A stretch of DNA of 50,025 nt from CAVURW01 sp963743595 (lineage in GTDB: Bacteria; Verrucomicrobiota; Verrucomicrobiia; Methylacidiphilales; UBA1321), in contig CAVURW010000005.1 of assembly GCA_963743595.1 (NCBI GenBank), positions 1-50,025 of the forward strand. The letters are read 5' to 3'. Each line of letters opens with the position of its first letter. Positions within the stretch are counted from its first letter, which is position 1. The translations under genes and the position numbers were made by a program. The notes under the pieces are model-generated. The model searched no databases. It was not told the DNA's origin and saw only the letters and a program-made list of their open reading frames with translations. Shown piece after piece: positions 1-9,781 of this stretch.

Positions 1-2503
1 GCAACGTTCGTCCCCAGGCATCGGTTTCACTGGCGCATGCAGGTTTGGCGCAAAACACAAGCCGGCTTTCCGACAAGCCATGCTTGTCGGCCACTTTGAG
101 CTGTTGCCAGCGTGGCTGGCCTTCCTTCTTGGTCTTGAAATCAACGAAGTAAACTCCCGCCGGCAAAATGGCCGGGTATGCTTCAAAACTGAGCAGCCAA
201 TCGCCATTGTCTGCCTTGATCGCAACTTTTGCCATTTCCTGACCACTCCCCTTAATGACAAACTCACCCTCAGCTACTTGGATTTTCTGAAGTGCGACAT
301 CTTCATTTTCCGCAAAATTGGAGATCTGCACCTCCAACTGCTGGACCTGTGAACGTCCGATTCGGAAAGAAGCCCGGTACAAGTTGTCCGGTGGCGCTTC
401 GGCAATCTGAAGATTTTTGTGCCCGCCGAACAAGCCTTTCATTTCCTGGAACAGGGGCGAATGCCCAGCGGCTGACACTTCGAGTTGCCGCGCGAGATTC
501 GCCTTGGCAAAGGAAATTAGTTCCTGCCTGTGGCCGGCGGGGTTCTTTGCTTTCAGAGCCACGCTTTCCCCAAATTGGCCCAACAAGGCTCCCAGGTTCA
601 GCGCGTGCTTCGCTTGTCCCGGCTTGAGTTCTGCCAGCAGCGTTTCTTCGCAAAGGATTTTCCACGGCAACGTGTCACCCGATTGCAGAATCAATTGCTC
701 GTTGGCATTGACATCAATGCTTTTCCCCAAGGCAATTGGCCGGCTGTCCAACCGTTCTGGATCAACCAGTCTTAACCAAATTCCCGGTTTGGCGAGGGTG
801 AAAGCCGTTTGCGGACGCTTGATGCCAATGACCACCTCGGGGGCATGGTGGTCCTCACAGATTTGCAGCCCCTTGGCATCCTTGCGGACCCCGGCGGAAG
901 CCGCTGCATCAAAATTTTGGGGCGCCCCATCGCACACAAACCCAAAGCTCTTGGTGGTGCGCTTAAAACCTTTCCAATAAAAAAAACGCCGGCTGAAGCT
1001 CCGGGCGCGGCCTTCAGCGGTGACCTGAACCTCGTGAATTCCCGGCGTCAACCCGCTCAGGAAAGGCAGTACCAGATCCGCCGAGAGGTCATAGAAATAG
1101 TAAGCTCCTTTGGTGCTCGCCTGGTTGCACAAATATTTTTTCGGAACCACTGACGGATTCTCCACGCACTCAATCCTGAACTCCATCGCCTCGGCTTCAT
1201 CGCCAATGCCACCAGGGGTGAATGCCTGCATTTCCAACGCGTCGTTGTAAAAGATCGCCGTGCCTTCCAACGACTGCAACTTGTTCCCTTGCTTGTCCTG
1301 AATGAGAAAGTCTGAACCCAGTTTCGGGCGCAGCAGGTATTTGGCTTCCCCAACCGTGATTTTAAGATCGTCGCGTCCCGGAAAAATCTCCATTTTGCCG
1401 GTCTTGAACTTTCCGCGCAGACTGAACGTCTCTTCCTCGTTGGTTTTATGTTCGATCGGAAGGACCACGTGATAGTCTCCGAGCGGCAATTCGATAATCG
1501 GCCGCAGCCCCATTTGAATCCGGCGGCCATCCAACGCTCGAAAGATGAAAAACGGCTCCTGCTCATCCGTCACCAGCTTGACCGTGAACACCTGATCCTT
1601 GAATTGATTGCGCAGGCCCGTCAGGCAAATCTGGCATTTTGCTCCCGGCAAATCCGCGACGGCCAGAGTGCGTTCAATCAGCGCGTTATAATTATTTTCG
1701 CCAAGCACCCAGCAAGAATTGAAATCCGCGAGCCGGGAGTTTTGTTTTGGAAGCACCACCTCCAGCGAGCCGTCCTCCGCGTCGTACCGCAGGTAAGGCG
1801 ACCGGATGCTTTCACCGCCGGTCTGGCGGCGGGCCTCCCGCATGGGCTCCCGGAGATGCGGCGGCAGTTGGTCAAAGTCCTTGGTGTTGAAAGCGCTCAA
1901 GATCGCCCGGCAAACCAATGGCCCGATACAACTCTCCAGTGTGCGATGCAGGCGAGAATTAACGGGAACGCGCTCAGCCAGTAGGCTGGCGAACGGTATG
2001 ATCTGTTGTTCATCTTCGAGGTCTGGGCAAGGATTCTTTTCGAGGTATCTCAATACAGCGCTGGCCATTGGGTCCACCCAGTAATGCAGGATGCCAGCCT
2101 GAAATATGATGGGGCGAAGATGCCGATCAGTATTTGTTTCCTCTTCAGATTCCGGCATCACTAAACCCAGCGCACGACAAGCCACATCCAAAGCCATGGA
2201 AAGTTCCTGTCGGCGATTCATTGGGATCTTAACTCCCAATCCCTGCTCCAGAGCATTATAAAAGTTGGCCTCGGTGGTGAACTTGCTGAGGGCCAGCGCC
2301 AGTGCGTAACTGGTGGCGGCGGGAAAGTCGCTTTGCAGCCGTGCGAGCCGGTCAATGCTCCCATTCGCAAATGTCTTCACCAAATCCAAAATTGCCTCTT
2401 GGTCCGAAGGGTCCACCGGTAGCAAGCCCAGAATCGTTGGGCTTTGGCACTGACCGATCAGTTGCATGATCTTGCGGTCTTCTTGCTCTAGTGATTTTGC
2501 CAT
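1..2503 (-). CDS. Large protein of unknown function, C-terminus outside window
   Basis: An open frame runs from ATG at 2503 to base 1 without a stop (about 834 codons). The protein starts MAKSLEQEDRKIMQLIGQ and is soluble-looking, with no signal peptide or membrane segment visible. The first ~200 residues look helical; after that the sequence is beta-rich, with repeated short strands (for example IIELPLGDYHVVLP, LSGLTPGIHEVQV), suggesting Ig-like or carbohydrate-binding-like domains, but I recognise no family. It lies 40 bp downstream of the C1 peptidase gene and is probably co-transcribed with it, as last visible gene of the long minus-strand defence operon. It may be a partner or substrate of the peptidase; that is inference. 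It could also be a structural or sensor protein. Confidence 0.8.
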   Translation of the reverse strand, partial: MAKSLEQEDRKIMQLIGQCQSPTILGLLPVDPSDQEAILDLVKTFANGSIDRLARLQSDFPAATSYALALALSKFTTEANFYNALEQGLGVKIPMNRRQELSMALDVACRALGLVMPESEEETNTDRHLRPIIFQAGILHYWVDPMASAVLRYLEKNPCPDLEDEQQIIPFASLLAERVPVNSRLHRTLESCIGPLVCRAILSAFNTKDFDQLPPHLREPMREARRQTGGESIRSPYLRYDAEDGSLEVVLPKQNSRLADFNSCWVLGENNYNALIERTLAVADLPGAKCQICLTGLRNQFKDQVFTVKLVTDEQEPFFIFRALDGRRIQMGLRPIIELPLGDYHVVLPIEHKTNEEETFSLRGKFKTGKMEIFPGRDDLKITVGEAKYLLRPKLGSDFLIQDKQGNKLQSLEGTAIFYNDALEMQAFTPGGIGDEAEAMEFRIECVENPSVVPKKYLCNQASTKGAYYFYDLSADLVLPFLSGLTPGIHEVQVTAEGRARSFSRRFFYWKGFKRTTKSFGFVCDGAPQNFDAAASAGVRKDAKGLQICEDHHAPEVVIGIKRPQTAFTLAKPGIWLRLVDPERLDSRPIALGKSIDVNANEQLILQSGDTLPWKILCEETLLAELKPGQAKHALNLGALLGQFGESVALKAKNPAGHRQELISFAKANLARQLEVSAAGHSPLFQEMKGLFGGHKNLQIAEAPPDNLYRASFRIGRSQVQQLEVQISNFAENEDVALQKIQVAEGEFVIKGSGQEMAKVAIKADNGDWLLSFEAYPAILPAGVYFVDFKTKKEGQPRWQQLKVADKHGLSESRLVFCAKPACASETDAWGRTL

Positions 2504-2543
2504 ATTTCTCGGCGCATTCTAGTTGGAATGATGGCTGGTTTCA

Positions 2544-4082
2544 TCATTGTGGTAATCTCAGGGCATAGGCCTCGATTCCCTCGCTAAGAAACATTGCGAA
2601 GGGGAGGTGGCAGAGACCTGCACACCGCGTCGGCACTGCTGGCCAGCCGGACCCCCATGAGTTAAGCGCAATGAACCGACCTTGGTACTTCCACTGACTT
2701 TGGCCATCAACGTGGTCGTATCCAACGAGCAACCATGCATGGCCCCATTTTGATCGCGTCTGGCCAATCAGCGGTGAAAGCGGAAGTCCATACCGTCGCA
2801 AACCACGCCCCATGAATTCCTGGGTCAGGCTCGTGGTCACCACTACAAGCCAGCCAGCCGCGAGTAGAGCCTTGATTTGAGCGATCTCTGTGGGTGCAAC
2901 TTTTCGGATGACTGGCAGCCCAAAACGGTGGGTCATGACGCGGCATTCAGCCTCCCGACTGGCAGTTCTAAAGGCAGAAAAATCGACAGGTCCCCTTTGG
3001 TAGGGGAAGGCGTCTTCGGAGCATGGCAACTGCACTCGTAATGTTTCGATTGCATTTTTCAACGAACGCCCGTCTTCCCAGGTTTGCCCCGTGGCGGCTG
3101 ATGTGCAATGAAGCCATGCAGGACTGAAAGTCACCCGCCTCCCCCGCGACATGTGCTGCCGGCGTACGAGGAGATCCAAGCCGACGCTCAGGGCGTGGGC
3201 AACACAGGTTCCATATTGCCCTTGGTGTCGCAGGATCTTTCCATATAGTCTCAGGTCATCAGCAAGGATCCCCACCCGAGTCGGCAGGTCTGGCGTGGAC
3301 TGGTCCGGGTGCAACACGAACATCCGGTCCACTCTTTTCGGCCAGTCTGCCGGTAGTTCAACGCCTGTCGACGGAGTTATCGAGTCAGACAGCAAAGATG
3401 CCGGACCATCCCAACTCCAATCATCTGGGATCAGTGGTGTGCCCTCCCAATCTTCAAGCCTCCGCCAATCTTGGAGTTTTCGGAAAAAATCAGGAAACCG
3501 TTCGCCGAATTCTTCCCAAGGATTAACCAAATTTTCAGCGCAAGATTGGGGGTAATCAGGAAGGGCCATGAGCTCTTCGGAAGCCGGCAGTTGAAGCTGT
3601 TCGGCCTCGTCAAGTTTGTGAGGAAATAAGTCTTCAACGAACGCCGCATCAAATTCAGCCCAATCGCGATTTCCCATAAACCGCAATAGCGAGCGTGGCT
3701 CGCCAGCATTGGCCTGACGCGTGAGGCTATTAAAATTGATCCCCCACCATGGTTTATCCTGGACTACCTGCATTCGGAGTAAAGTCCACCATTGGAGGCA
3801 GTGATGCACCGCACGAAAGTAGCTGGCAAGCTCACTGTCAGAAGTGAACTGTTCCGCAATCAACATTCCAAAATTATCAAGGAAGACATCCTGTGCTCCC
3901 AAGTCATGGTGGTACCCTTGCGGATTTTTAGATTTAAAATAATCAAGTTGAGCCTTACGGTTAAAGGGATGCACAAAAGTGTCCCCCTGCTTTAGCAATG
4001 GAGCGAGAAACTTGCCACGGGGAAATTCGAGCCCGTAGGGATTGTAACTGCTCTTGACGACCACTGGAAATGAGGTTGGCAT
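2544..4082 (-). CDS. Papain-like (C1 family) cysteine peptidase
   Basis: 512 aa. The C-terminal half has the C1 peptidase signature in order: Gln-x-Cys region GQYGTCVAHA (nucleophile Cys near residue 300), catalytic His in GHAWLLVGYD, and Asn in ALNSWGSGW. The N-terminal ~280 residues are not recognisable and may bind a partner. ATG at 4082 (MPTSFPVVVKSS) is preferred over the upstream TTG at 4103 because an AAGGAG ribosome-binding site lies about 11 bases before it. The gene begins 17 bp after the DUF932 gene and ends 40 bp before the large unknown gene. No signal peptide, so it probably acts in the cytosol. Its position in a defence operon suggests an effector protease activated on infection, but no activating domain is visible. 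Confidence 0.85.
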   Translation of the reverse strand: MPTSFPVVVKSSYNPYGLEFPRGKFLAPLLKQGDTFVHPFNRKAQLDYFKSKNPQGYHHDLGAQDVFLDNFGMLIAEQFTSDSELASYFRAVHHCLQWWTLLRMQVVQDKPWWGINFNSLTRQANAGEPRSLLRFMGNRDWAEFDAAFVEDLFPHKLDEAEQLQLPASEELMALPDYPQSCAENLVNPWEEFGERFPDFFRKLQDWRRLEDWEGTPLIPDDWSWDGPASLLSDSITPSTGVELPADWPKRVDRMFVLHPDQSTPDLPTRVGILADDLRLYGKILRHQGQYGTCVAHALSVGLDLLVRRQHMSRGRRVTFSPAWLHCTSAATGQTWEDGRSLKNAIETLRVQLPCSEDAFPYQRGPVDFSAFRTASREAECRVMTHRFGLPVIRKVAPTEIAQIKALLAAGWLVVVTTSLTQEFMGRGLRRYGLPLSPLIGQTRSKWGHAWLLVGYDHVDGQSQWKYQGRFIALNSWGSGWPAVPTRCAGLCHLPFAMFLSEGIEAYALRLPQ

Positions 4083-4099
4083 CAGGTGGGTGGCTCCTT

Positions 4100-5113
4100 T
4101 CAATTCAGAATCAGTTTCTCCGCCTCGTCGAAGGCCTTGTGCTTGATTCGCTCACCCTCGCCAAACCACAGCCACGACAACCTTTGCGCCAGACTTTCAT
4201 AGCCCCAGTGGTGATCAACCAGTTCCGTAATCCCGTTGTAGGCCGTCCACAATGTCCCCTTGATGCAATTCTCCTGGTTTCCTCGTCCTTCTTCCGAAAG
4301 GCGGATGCTTTCGCTCCGAAAATGGTTGTTTCGCTCGATTGCCAATTCAAAACGACGATCCGAATCACCCTTCTTCCGTTTGGGGTCGGGGAAAACACTT
4401 TTCACGTATTGGGTCAGCGTTTCAGTATTCACCGGTTTGCCGGCAAAGGCGTTGAACTTCTGGCCCAGTTCATCGTAGTAGCCCAAAATGCGTTTTACAA
4501 CTTGCTGTGCATCCAACATTTTGCGAGGCATCTGGGAATCATGGTAGGCCTTGAAGAGGGATTCTCCTTGCTTCAAAGCAGCCGAAAGGGTGTTTTGACA
4601 GACCACCCGAATTGGGGTGAATCGCACTTGCAAGGCCGTCCGGCCATCATGGCCGTTTGAAAGCAGCAAGTATTTCTCAACTTTTTCAACTCCTTTCACC
4701 AAAATCGGATCAGCCACCATCGCCAACACCCAGAGACGTTCACCGTGGCCCAACGCACCGGCTGTGTGGTAGCTCACCTTGCCCGTTGCAACGATCGGAT
4801 CAAAGAAGCTGAAAGCCTCCTGATTCTGGAGAGCATGGTAGTCATTGCCGACCAGACCGAACGGTTCGCAATGCTGCTTGCCCCAATGATCCAGGCGCAC
4901 GACGGCTTTGCGGTCGGGGATTTCATAAAAATGCTCGCCTTCCCAGGCGTAAACCCGTTTTAGCCCGACTTGCCAATCCAGCTTTGCAGCTTTCATGGCC
5001 TCGGCGGCAGTCTTGGGTGCAGTTTCTAGGCGAGTGCCCAGTTTGTGCCAGGGCACTTGTCCGACATACATCATCGCAGCCTCGCTATCTTCAATCAGTA
5101 GTTCGTGTGCCAT
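4100..5113 (-). CDS. DUF932 (phage/plasmid-like) protein
   Basis: 337 aa starting MAHELLIEDSEAAMMYVGQ. The opening MAHEL...VPWHKLG, the FxPIxVVCQNTL segment (RFTPIRVVCQNTLSAAL, near residue 175) and the glutamine-rich C-terminal helical part are typical of DUF932 proteins, which are common on phages, plasmids and islands and have no established biochemical role. ATG at 5113 was chosen over the upstream in-frame start at 5212 because it fits the family N-terminus and leaves only 8 bp after the DUF262 stop. Co-transcribed with its neighbours. Function here is unknown. Confidence 0.85.
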   Translation of the reverse strand: MAHELLIEDSEAAMMYVGQVPWHKLGTRLETAPKTAAEAMKAAKLDWQVGLKRVYAWEGEHFYEIPDRKAVVRLDHWGKQHCEPFGLVGNDYHALQNQEAFSFFDPIVATGKVSYHTAGALGHGERLWVLAMVADPILVKGVEKVEKYLLLSNGHDGRTALQVRFTPIRVVCQNTLSAALKQGESLFKAYHDSQMPRKMLDAQQVVKRILGYYDELGQKFNAFAGKPVNTETLTQYVKSVFPDPKRKKGDSDRRFELAIERNNHFRSESIRLSEEGRGNQENCIKGTLWTAYNGITELVDHHWGYESLAQRLSWLWFGEGERIKHKAFDEAEKLILN

Positions 5114-5121
5114 AATTTCAA

Positions 5122-6849
5122 TTATTTGGTTGAATCCACTTGAGCTTCCCAATGTTCCAAAGCAAAGTTTGTGATCTTCTTTTTGCGAGCATCGATTTGC
5201 TCTTGTTCCCATTTCCCATCGTGTTGAATAAGTTTACCAACTTCTCTGTGTGAAGCCAGAGACGACTCTGCAAGCAAGGCGTACTTCTCAACCGGCGGTT
5301 TATTCTTAAACCTGGCATTCATTCCGTGTGGCATGAGAACAAGGTTTCCGAGATTATCGAGATAATCGCGGTTGAAGCTCTCCTCGTAGCTCATGTCTTT
5401 CGGATTACGCGGGGTGATATGATCCAGTGTGCTGTTCATTCTCGTCTCACCAAGATCATTCATGTAAACTGTGGGGGAAAGCTCGTAGTCGCCTTGAACC
5501 CGGATTGCATTTTCATACTTCCAAAGTACGTAACGGAAGACTGGGCTCCAGTGCTTCGGCCAGTCAAAACTATTCCGAAAAGATCGGTCGCAGTCCTGAC
5601 CGCCCATGAAACTGTGTTTTGTGGCCCATTCCAATCTAGCCTCAAGTTCTTTCATGCCTTGCCGATCGAAGGCATTTGCCCAGACCGGCAGGAGGTTTTT
5701 GCAGCTTCCGTGCAGAAATTTAAATTTGAATAAACTGATTTCAATGAGCCGGAGAAGCCTTGAAAAACTTGTCGAAAGGAGATCGTCACCGAAGTGTTTG
5801 TAGAGCTTTATGAGCATTGGCCAGGCGTTCGGTCCGTCGAGAATAATCGGGTCGGCAATGCACTCATGCAGGGAGGCAAGCCCTTCGAGTGCCTTCACGT
5901 GAGCAAACGAGTCTCGGAGGGCAGAACTGAACGTCTTAACCCATTCAACTTTTGCAGTCTGATCCGCGACCGCTCCGATTTCCTTTTTGACAATTTCCAT
6001 GGCGGTTCCCCAAACCTTTAAATACGCCGTGCAGTGATGAGCCAGAATCTGATTCTCGTTTAACAATTCGATCTCCTCTGTTCTTTCATAAATCTCCGCA
6101 AAGCGCCGTTCAACATGATCGATCGCCTCGGGTTCCAGCTCCGCCGCGCTATTGAGATAAACTTGATATGCGAGAAAAGCTTTCAGCTTTTCCAAATCGG
6201 TGAGCCCTTTGCCGCGGTCGTTCTGAAACGAAAAAATCTGGGTGGCCTGCACCTTGTCGCTGACTGTGAATGTGGTGATCGCAGCACCTTCAACCAAATG
6301 AGCCCAATGAACGAGCGTCGGCGTCTCAGTTTTCTTGAACTCCCGCGTAAAATAGGCATCTGCCTCGGAAATGCGCTTCCGAGACCTTGTATCGCCTATT
6401 TTGGTGCTTGTTCGAGCCAAAATTAAATCATCGAAAAATGGAGCATCGCTATGAACTGTTGTAAACCGGCGCTTGCCGTTTCGCCTGAGATAGGTTTCAG
6501 CAATTCGATGCGGGTCAAGTTCACCGATTATCTGGGCGGCTTCACCGCTGCCAATCCTTGCGTCCAATTCGCGGATCAGACAACTGAAGAAAATGACCAC
6601 AGTCGTAAGCCGCTGCTGGCCATCGATCACAAAAAGGCGGCCTGGCTGGTCTTCCTCGAAAAGGAAGTGGCCGAGGTAGTAGTCCTTTTTTGGGTGCTGC
6701 TCCACCAAATCTTCAATGAATTGGCGCACATGTTTCCGGGTGCCATCCACCTCCCATGAATAAGCGCGTTGATAGGACGGTACACTGAACTGGATATTCT
6801 CTTCAAAGAGATTTCGGATTGTGTATTTCTGGCTGTCGTGGAGTGGCAT
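5122..6849 (-). CDS. DUF262/DUF1524 protein, GmrSD-type nuclease
   Basis: 575 aa. The N-terminal DUF262 domain shows the SYQRAYSW motif and the nucleotide-handling DGQQRLTT motif near residue 75. The C-terminal DUF1524 HNH-like part shows LDHITPRNP and NLVLMPHGMNARFKNKP near residues 480-540; the His and Asn in these motifs are the expected metal and catalytic ligands. This architecture is that of GmrSD-type type IV restriction enzymes, which cleave modified DNA using NTP. The gene starts 4 bp after the helicase stop and is followed 8 bp later by the DUF932 gene. It could act alone as a type IV system or as the nuclease of the methylase/helicase operon. Confidence 0.85.
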   Translation of the reverse strand: MPLHDSQKYTIRNLFEENIQFSVPSYQRAYSWEVDGTRKHVRQFIEDLVEQHPKKDYYLGHFLFEEDQPGRLFVIDGQQRLTTVVIFFSCLIRELDARIGSGEAAQIIGELDPHRIAETYLRRNGKRRFTTVHSDAPFFDDLILARTSTKIGDTRSRKRISEADAYFTREFKKTETPTLVHWAHLVEGAAITTFTVSDKVQATQIFSFQNDRGKGLTDLEKLKAFLAYQVYLNSAAELEPEAIDHVERRFAEIYERTEEIELLNENQILAHHCTAYLKVWGTAMEIVKKEIGAVADQTAKVEWVKTFSSALRDSFAHVKALEGLASLHECIADPIILDGPNAWPMLIKLYKHFGDDLLSTSFSRLLRLIEISLFKFKFLHGSCKNLLPVWANAFDRQGMKELEARLEWATKHSFMGGQDCDRSFRNSFDWPKHWSPVFRYVLWKYENAIRVQGDYELSPTVYMNDLGETRMNSTLDHITPRNPKDMSYEESFNRDYLDNLGNLVLMPHGMNARFKNKPPVEKYALLAESSLASHREVGKLIQHDGKWEQEQIDARKKKITNFALEHWEAQVDSTK

Positions 6850-6853
6850 AACC

Positions 6854-9781
6854 TTATGAGCAGACCACCTTTAATTTTCCACCGCATCCCCTGATGTAAT
6901 CCTCTGCACACGCCAACACCCCTCGGATCCGCTTTCCTCCACGATCCATCTTCACCTTGGCGGCATTCAATCCTGGCTGCACGAGGACGATCTCAAATGA
7001 CCACAGCGGTGCAGCGAAGTCCGACGATAATTGATTAAACTGTGCCCTCGAACCGGAAACGATTCGCGCGATGTTGGCCTGGTCAAGGCGATACTTCAAT
7101 TGTTCGATCAGGCTTGGGTTGCGAATCCATCGACAAGACGCCATGCCCTGGACAACAAGTTCTTCAATACTCGCTTGAGCAACCCCAGGAGATCTTAACT
7201 TCCCGGTCTTCGGATCTTTGGGCGCTCCTTTGCAGTGATACAAACACACCAATTTGCTGTTGGAGTCGAATGACACGTAATCCGCCACTTCACCCTGTGT
7301 ATGATCACAGATTCCGACGATGCCGCTCTTGGCGAGCAGAAAGGAGTTTTCTGTGAATTCCTGCACGGAATCTCCTTTGGGCGGAACGTCAGGAAGTTCT
7401 TTGCCAATATCGCACCCCTTCCAATTATGCGGTAAAAGGCACGCGATGTTCAGTGTGGGGGCCTGTGGAGGGCGCGTGTAGACGTCATCGTGCCAGCTGC
7501 TTCCGTCCTCGAAGATGAGCACTGGCGGATACTCTCGCACAAACTCCAAAAAAGAATAATTTCGCAGGCTTCCATCCACCGGAAATACGTCAACCCGCCA
7601 CGGAGTCGAGCCGTTCTCAACGAACAAGACCTTGCCACTGTCGATGGTGGCGATAATGTCTGCTCCTAGCTCAGGTATAGATGTGGCGAGCTTTTGTTTG
7701 GTTGAGCCACCAGAAGCCCATTGCGGGAGACGTGACAAATCGTCTGCGGCAGGTTGAGAGAACCTGACCTCTTTGTCCAGTAATGCTGGCGACGGAAGAA
7801 TTGCGATCGGTCTCCCGGGGAACTCAATCAAAGGCTCTGGTTGCCTAAGGCCTTCCAACTGTGGGAGTGCTGCGTCCCCCTTTGTTTCTATGGCCTCCGC
7901 GATGACCTTCATCCACTCGCCGAGTTTCTTGAGGTTGTCCCGGCCCAACGACCAAACTCTTGAGCTCTTGTATGCGACACCTCGGAACTCTGAATTCTCC
8001 CCGGATGCATCATCTTTGCGAGTGAGGCAATGGCCAGCGTGGCAATTTGTGCGATCCGTATTGGACACCGAGGCATCAACGCGTTGGCCGAGCAGCATTT
8101 TGTAACTGGGCTGAGCCCCGCCGATTGCAGCCCCGTTTTTTAAGCCGAGCACCAGGTATTCTCCTCCCAAACTCGCCATTACGTGATTCAACTTCCCCGG
8201 CTCGATGCCCGTACCCACCTCGGCGAATTTGTTCTGGATTGCCAGTCCGATTGACTCATCGGACGACTGGCGAACGAGCAGCCCTTTGACGCCAGAATAA
8301 AAAGTGTGCACATCAAAGCGCTCATCGGAGACGTCACTCCGCCCGTGCCGCTTCATCCAGTTCGGCGTTTCGAGCGCACGCGTCACGAAAACGCGCAAGC
8401 CGGCATTAACTTCGTGGTCCAGCACCACAGTAAATTCACCACGGGAAGTTTCGAAATTCTCGTTCTTTAACGACGCTTTTTTCGGGGGGACCGAAATTCG
8501 GTGCGCAGTAATCGAAAAGTGAGGGCGAATATCTGCAATCTCAACGTGCGCTCCACTGGCCTCAACTTGCTCTGAATGCCTCGGCGCAATCTGGTCCACC
8601 AGCAAGGCTTCCAGTTGAGGGATTAGCTTTAGCCAATCTTCCGACCCCTCATACAACTTGAACGTGTCACGGGAGAAATCATCCGAGCAAGCGACGACAA
8701 CCCCGTTTGGAAGATCGTCCTTCGATCGCGCCAACCAACCAATCACTTGAAGCGTGTAAGGCAACGACTGCGGGTTACGATGGAAGACGGCCACCTTAAG
8801 CGCTGGAACATCCAAGCCTTCACCAAGCATTCCCACCGCGACGAGGCCGTCTGATTTTCCGGCGACTGCGGATTTGATGGCCTCAAGATTCTGCTTGTGG
8901 CTTTGGTCCGAGTGCACAACTCCGAGGTTAATTCCCTTTTTCCCGTAAAGCTCTCCAAGAACATCCGCGTGGGTTTTCCGATCTGTTTTCACCAGAACCA
9001 ACGATTTGCCTTTTGATTTCTTACGGAGTCGTTGGAGCTGCTTGATCCCAATTTTCGCCAGTTCCTCGTCTCGTGCGTCGTCTTTAGGATTGCCCACCGC
9101 AACGAGAGAGACCGGCGCATAAACGCCGTCCTTTATTGCTTGGGCAATCGGATAGATAAAAATCGCTTTCGCCCCTATTGGCTTATTGTCGCGGCGGTAG
9201 GGAGTTCCGGTTAGCAATACGATCTTGGTCGTGCTTGGGTTGAATGCGCTTATCAGTTCTTTCCAAGTTGTCGCCGCCGCATGATGCCCCTCATCCACCA
9301 GGACAAGATCAAAAAGGCCGTCTGGTGGAGCGACAATCTTGGTGAGTCCAGGACTTGTTGTGCGTGTGGTTGCAGTGACCAAGTCATACGCTGCTAGCGC
9401 CTTCCAATCCGTGACTGTGCGGAGCTCACTTTCAACAGATTCAACTCTTGGCTTCAAGCTTGTTGCCAACCCCTCGATTGCGCCTGCTGAGCGGAGGTCA
9501 TCAAGTTCCTCGAATTTGTCGCGGGTCTGAACCCGGAGAACTTCGGCTGGATTAATGATCAATGCTCTACGTGCTTTAAGCCCGAAACACAATGCCATCA
9601 TCAAAGCGGTCTTCCCGCTGCCGGTGGGTAACGACACCACACACGGTTCATTCCAAAGTGAGAAGTGCGACCGCACCGCACAGAACGCCCCAATTTGACA
9701 TTCCCGGAAACCGCCTGCGACCGGGTTGAATTTGTTGAAATGCTTTTGGAAAAAGCTTTCAAATGGAGTTGATGCGCTCAT
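6854..9781 (-). CDS. SF2 DEAD/DEAH-box helicase with long C-terminal extension
   Basis: 975 aa. Helicase motifs in order: Walker A LPTGSGKTAL (near 50), VDEGHHA (motif II, near 165), LTGTPYRRD (motif III), GEGLDVPALKVAV (motif V) and LQVIGWLARSK (motif VI, near 370). The C-terminal ~550 residues contain no domain I can name; a segment near 820 (DYVSFDSNSKLVCLYHCKG) has a D...xCK arrangement faintly like a PD-(D/E)XK nuclease core, but this is uncertain. Its ATG overlaps the methylase stop (ATGA at 9778-9781), indicating translational coupling. Probably a translocase or restriction helicase working with the methylase upstream and the GmrSD-like protein downstream. Confidence 0.85.
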   Translation of the reverse strand: MSASTPFESFFQKHFNKFNPVAGGFRECQIGAFCAVRSHFSLWNEPCVVSLPTGSGKTALMMALCFGLKARRALIINPAEVLRVQTRDKFEELDDLRSAGAIEGLATSLKPRVESVESELRTVTDWKALAAYDLVTATTRTTSPGLTKIVAPPDGLFDLVLVDEGHHAAATTWKELISAFNPSTTKIVLLTGTPYRRDNKPIGAKAIFIYPIAQAIKDGVYAPVSLVAVGNPKDDARDEELAKIGIKQLQRLRKKSKGKSLVLVKTDRKTHADVLGELYGKKGINLGVVHSDQSHKQNLEAIKSAVAGKSDGLVAVGMLGEGLDVPALKVAVFHRNPQSLPYTLQVIGWLARSKDDLPNGVVVACSDDFSRDTFKLYEGSEDWLKLIPQLEALLVDQIAPRHSEQVEASGAHVEIADIRPHFSITAHRISVPPKKASLKNENFETSRGEFTVVLDHEVNAGLRVFVTRALETPNWMKRHGRSDVSDERFDVHTFYSGVKGLLVRQSSDESIGLAIQNKFAEVGTGIEPGKLNHVMASLGGEYLVLGLKNGAAIGGAQPSYKMLLGQRVDASVSNTDRTNCHAGHCLTRKDDASGENSEFRGVAYKSSRVWSLGRDNLKKLGEWMKVIAEAIETKGDAALPQLEGLRQPEPLIEFPGRPIAILPSPALLDKEVRFSQPAADDLSRLPQWASGGSTKQKLATSIPELGADIIATIDSGKVLFVENGSTPWRVDVFPVDGSLRNYSFLEFVREYPPVLIFEDGSSWHDDVYTRPPQAPTLNIACLLPHNWKGCDIGKELPDVPPKGDSVQEFTENSFLLAKSGIVGICDHTQGEVADYVSFDSNSKLVCLYHCKGAPKDPKTGKLRSPGVAQASIEELVVQGMASCRWIRNPSLIEQLKYRLDQANIARIVSGSRAQFNQLSSDFAAPLWSFEIVLVQPGLNAAKVKMDRGGKRIRGVLACAEDYIRGCGGKLKVVCS

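Noticed and set aside
292..1984. Plus-strand open frames opposite the first gene
   Set aside because: The minus strand holds an uninterrupted coherent frame of over 830 codons; the plus-strand frames are short and mutually overlapping.
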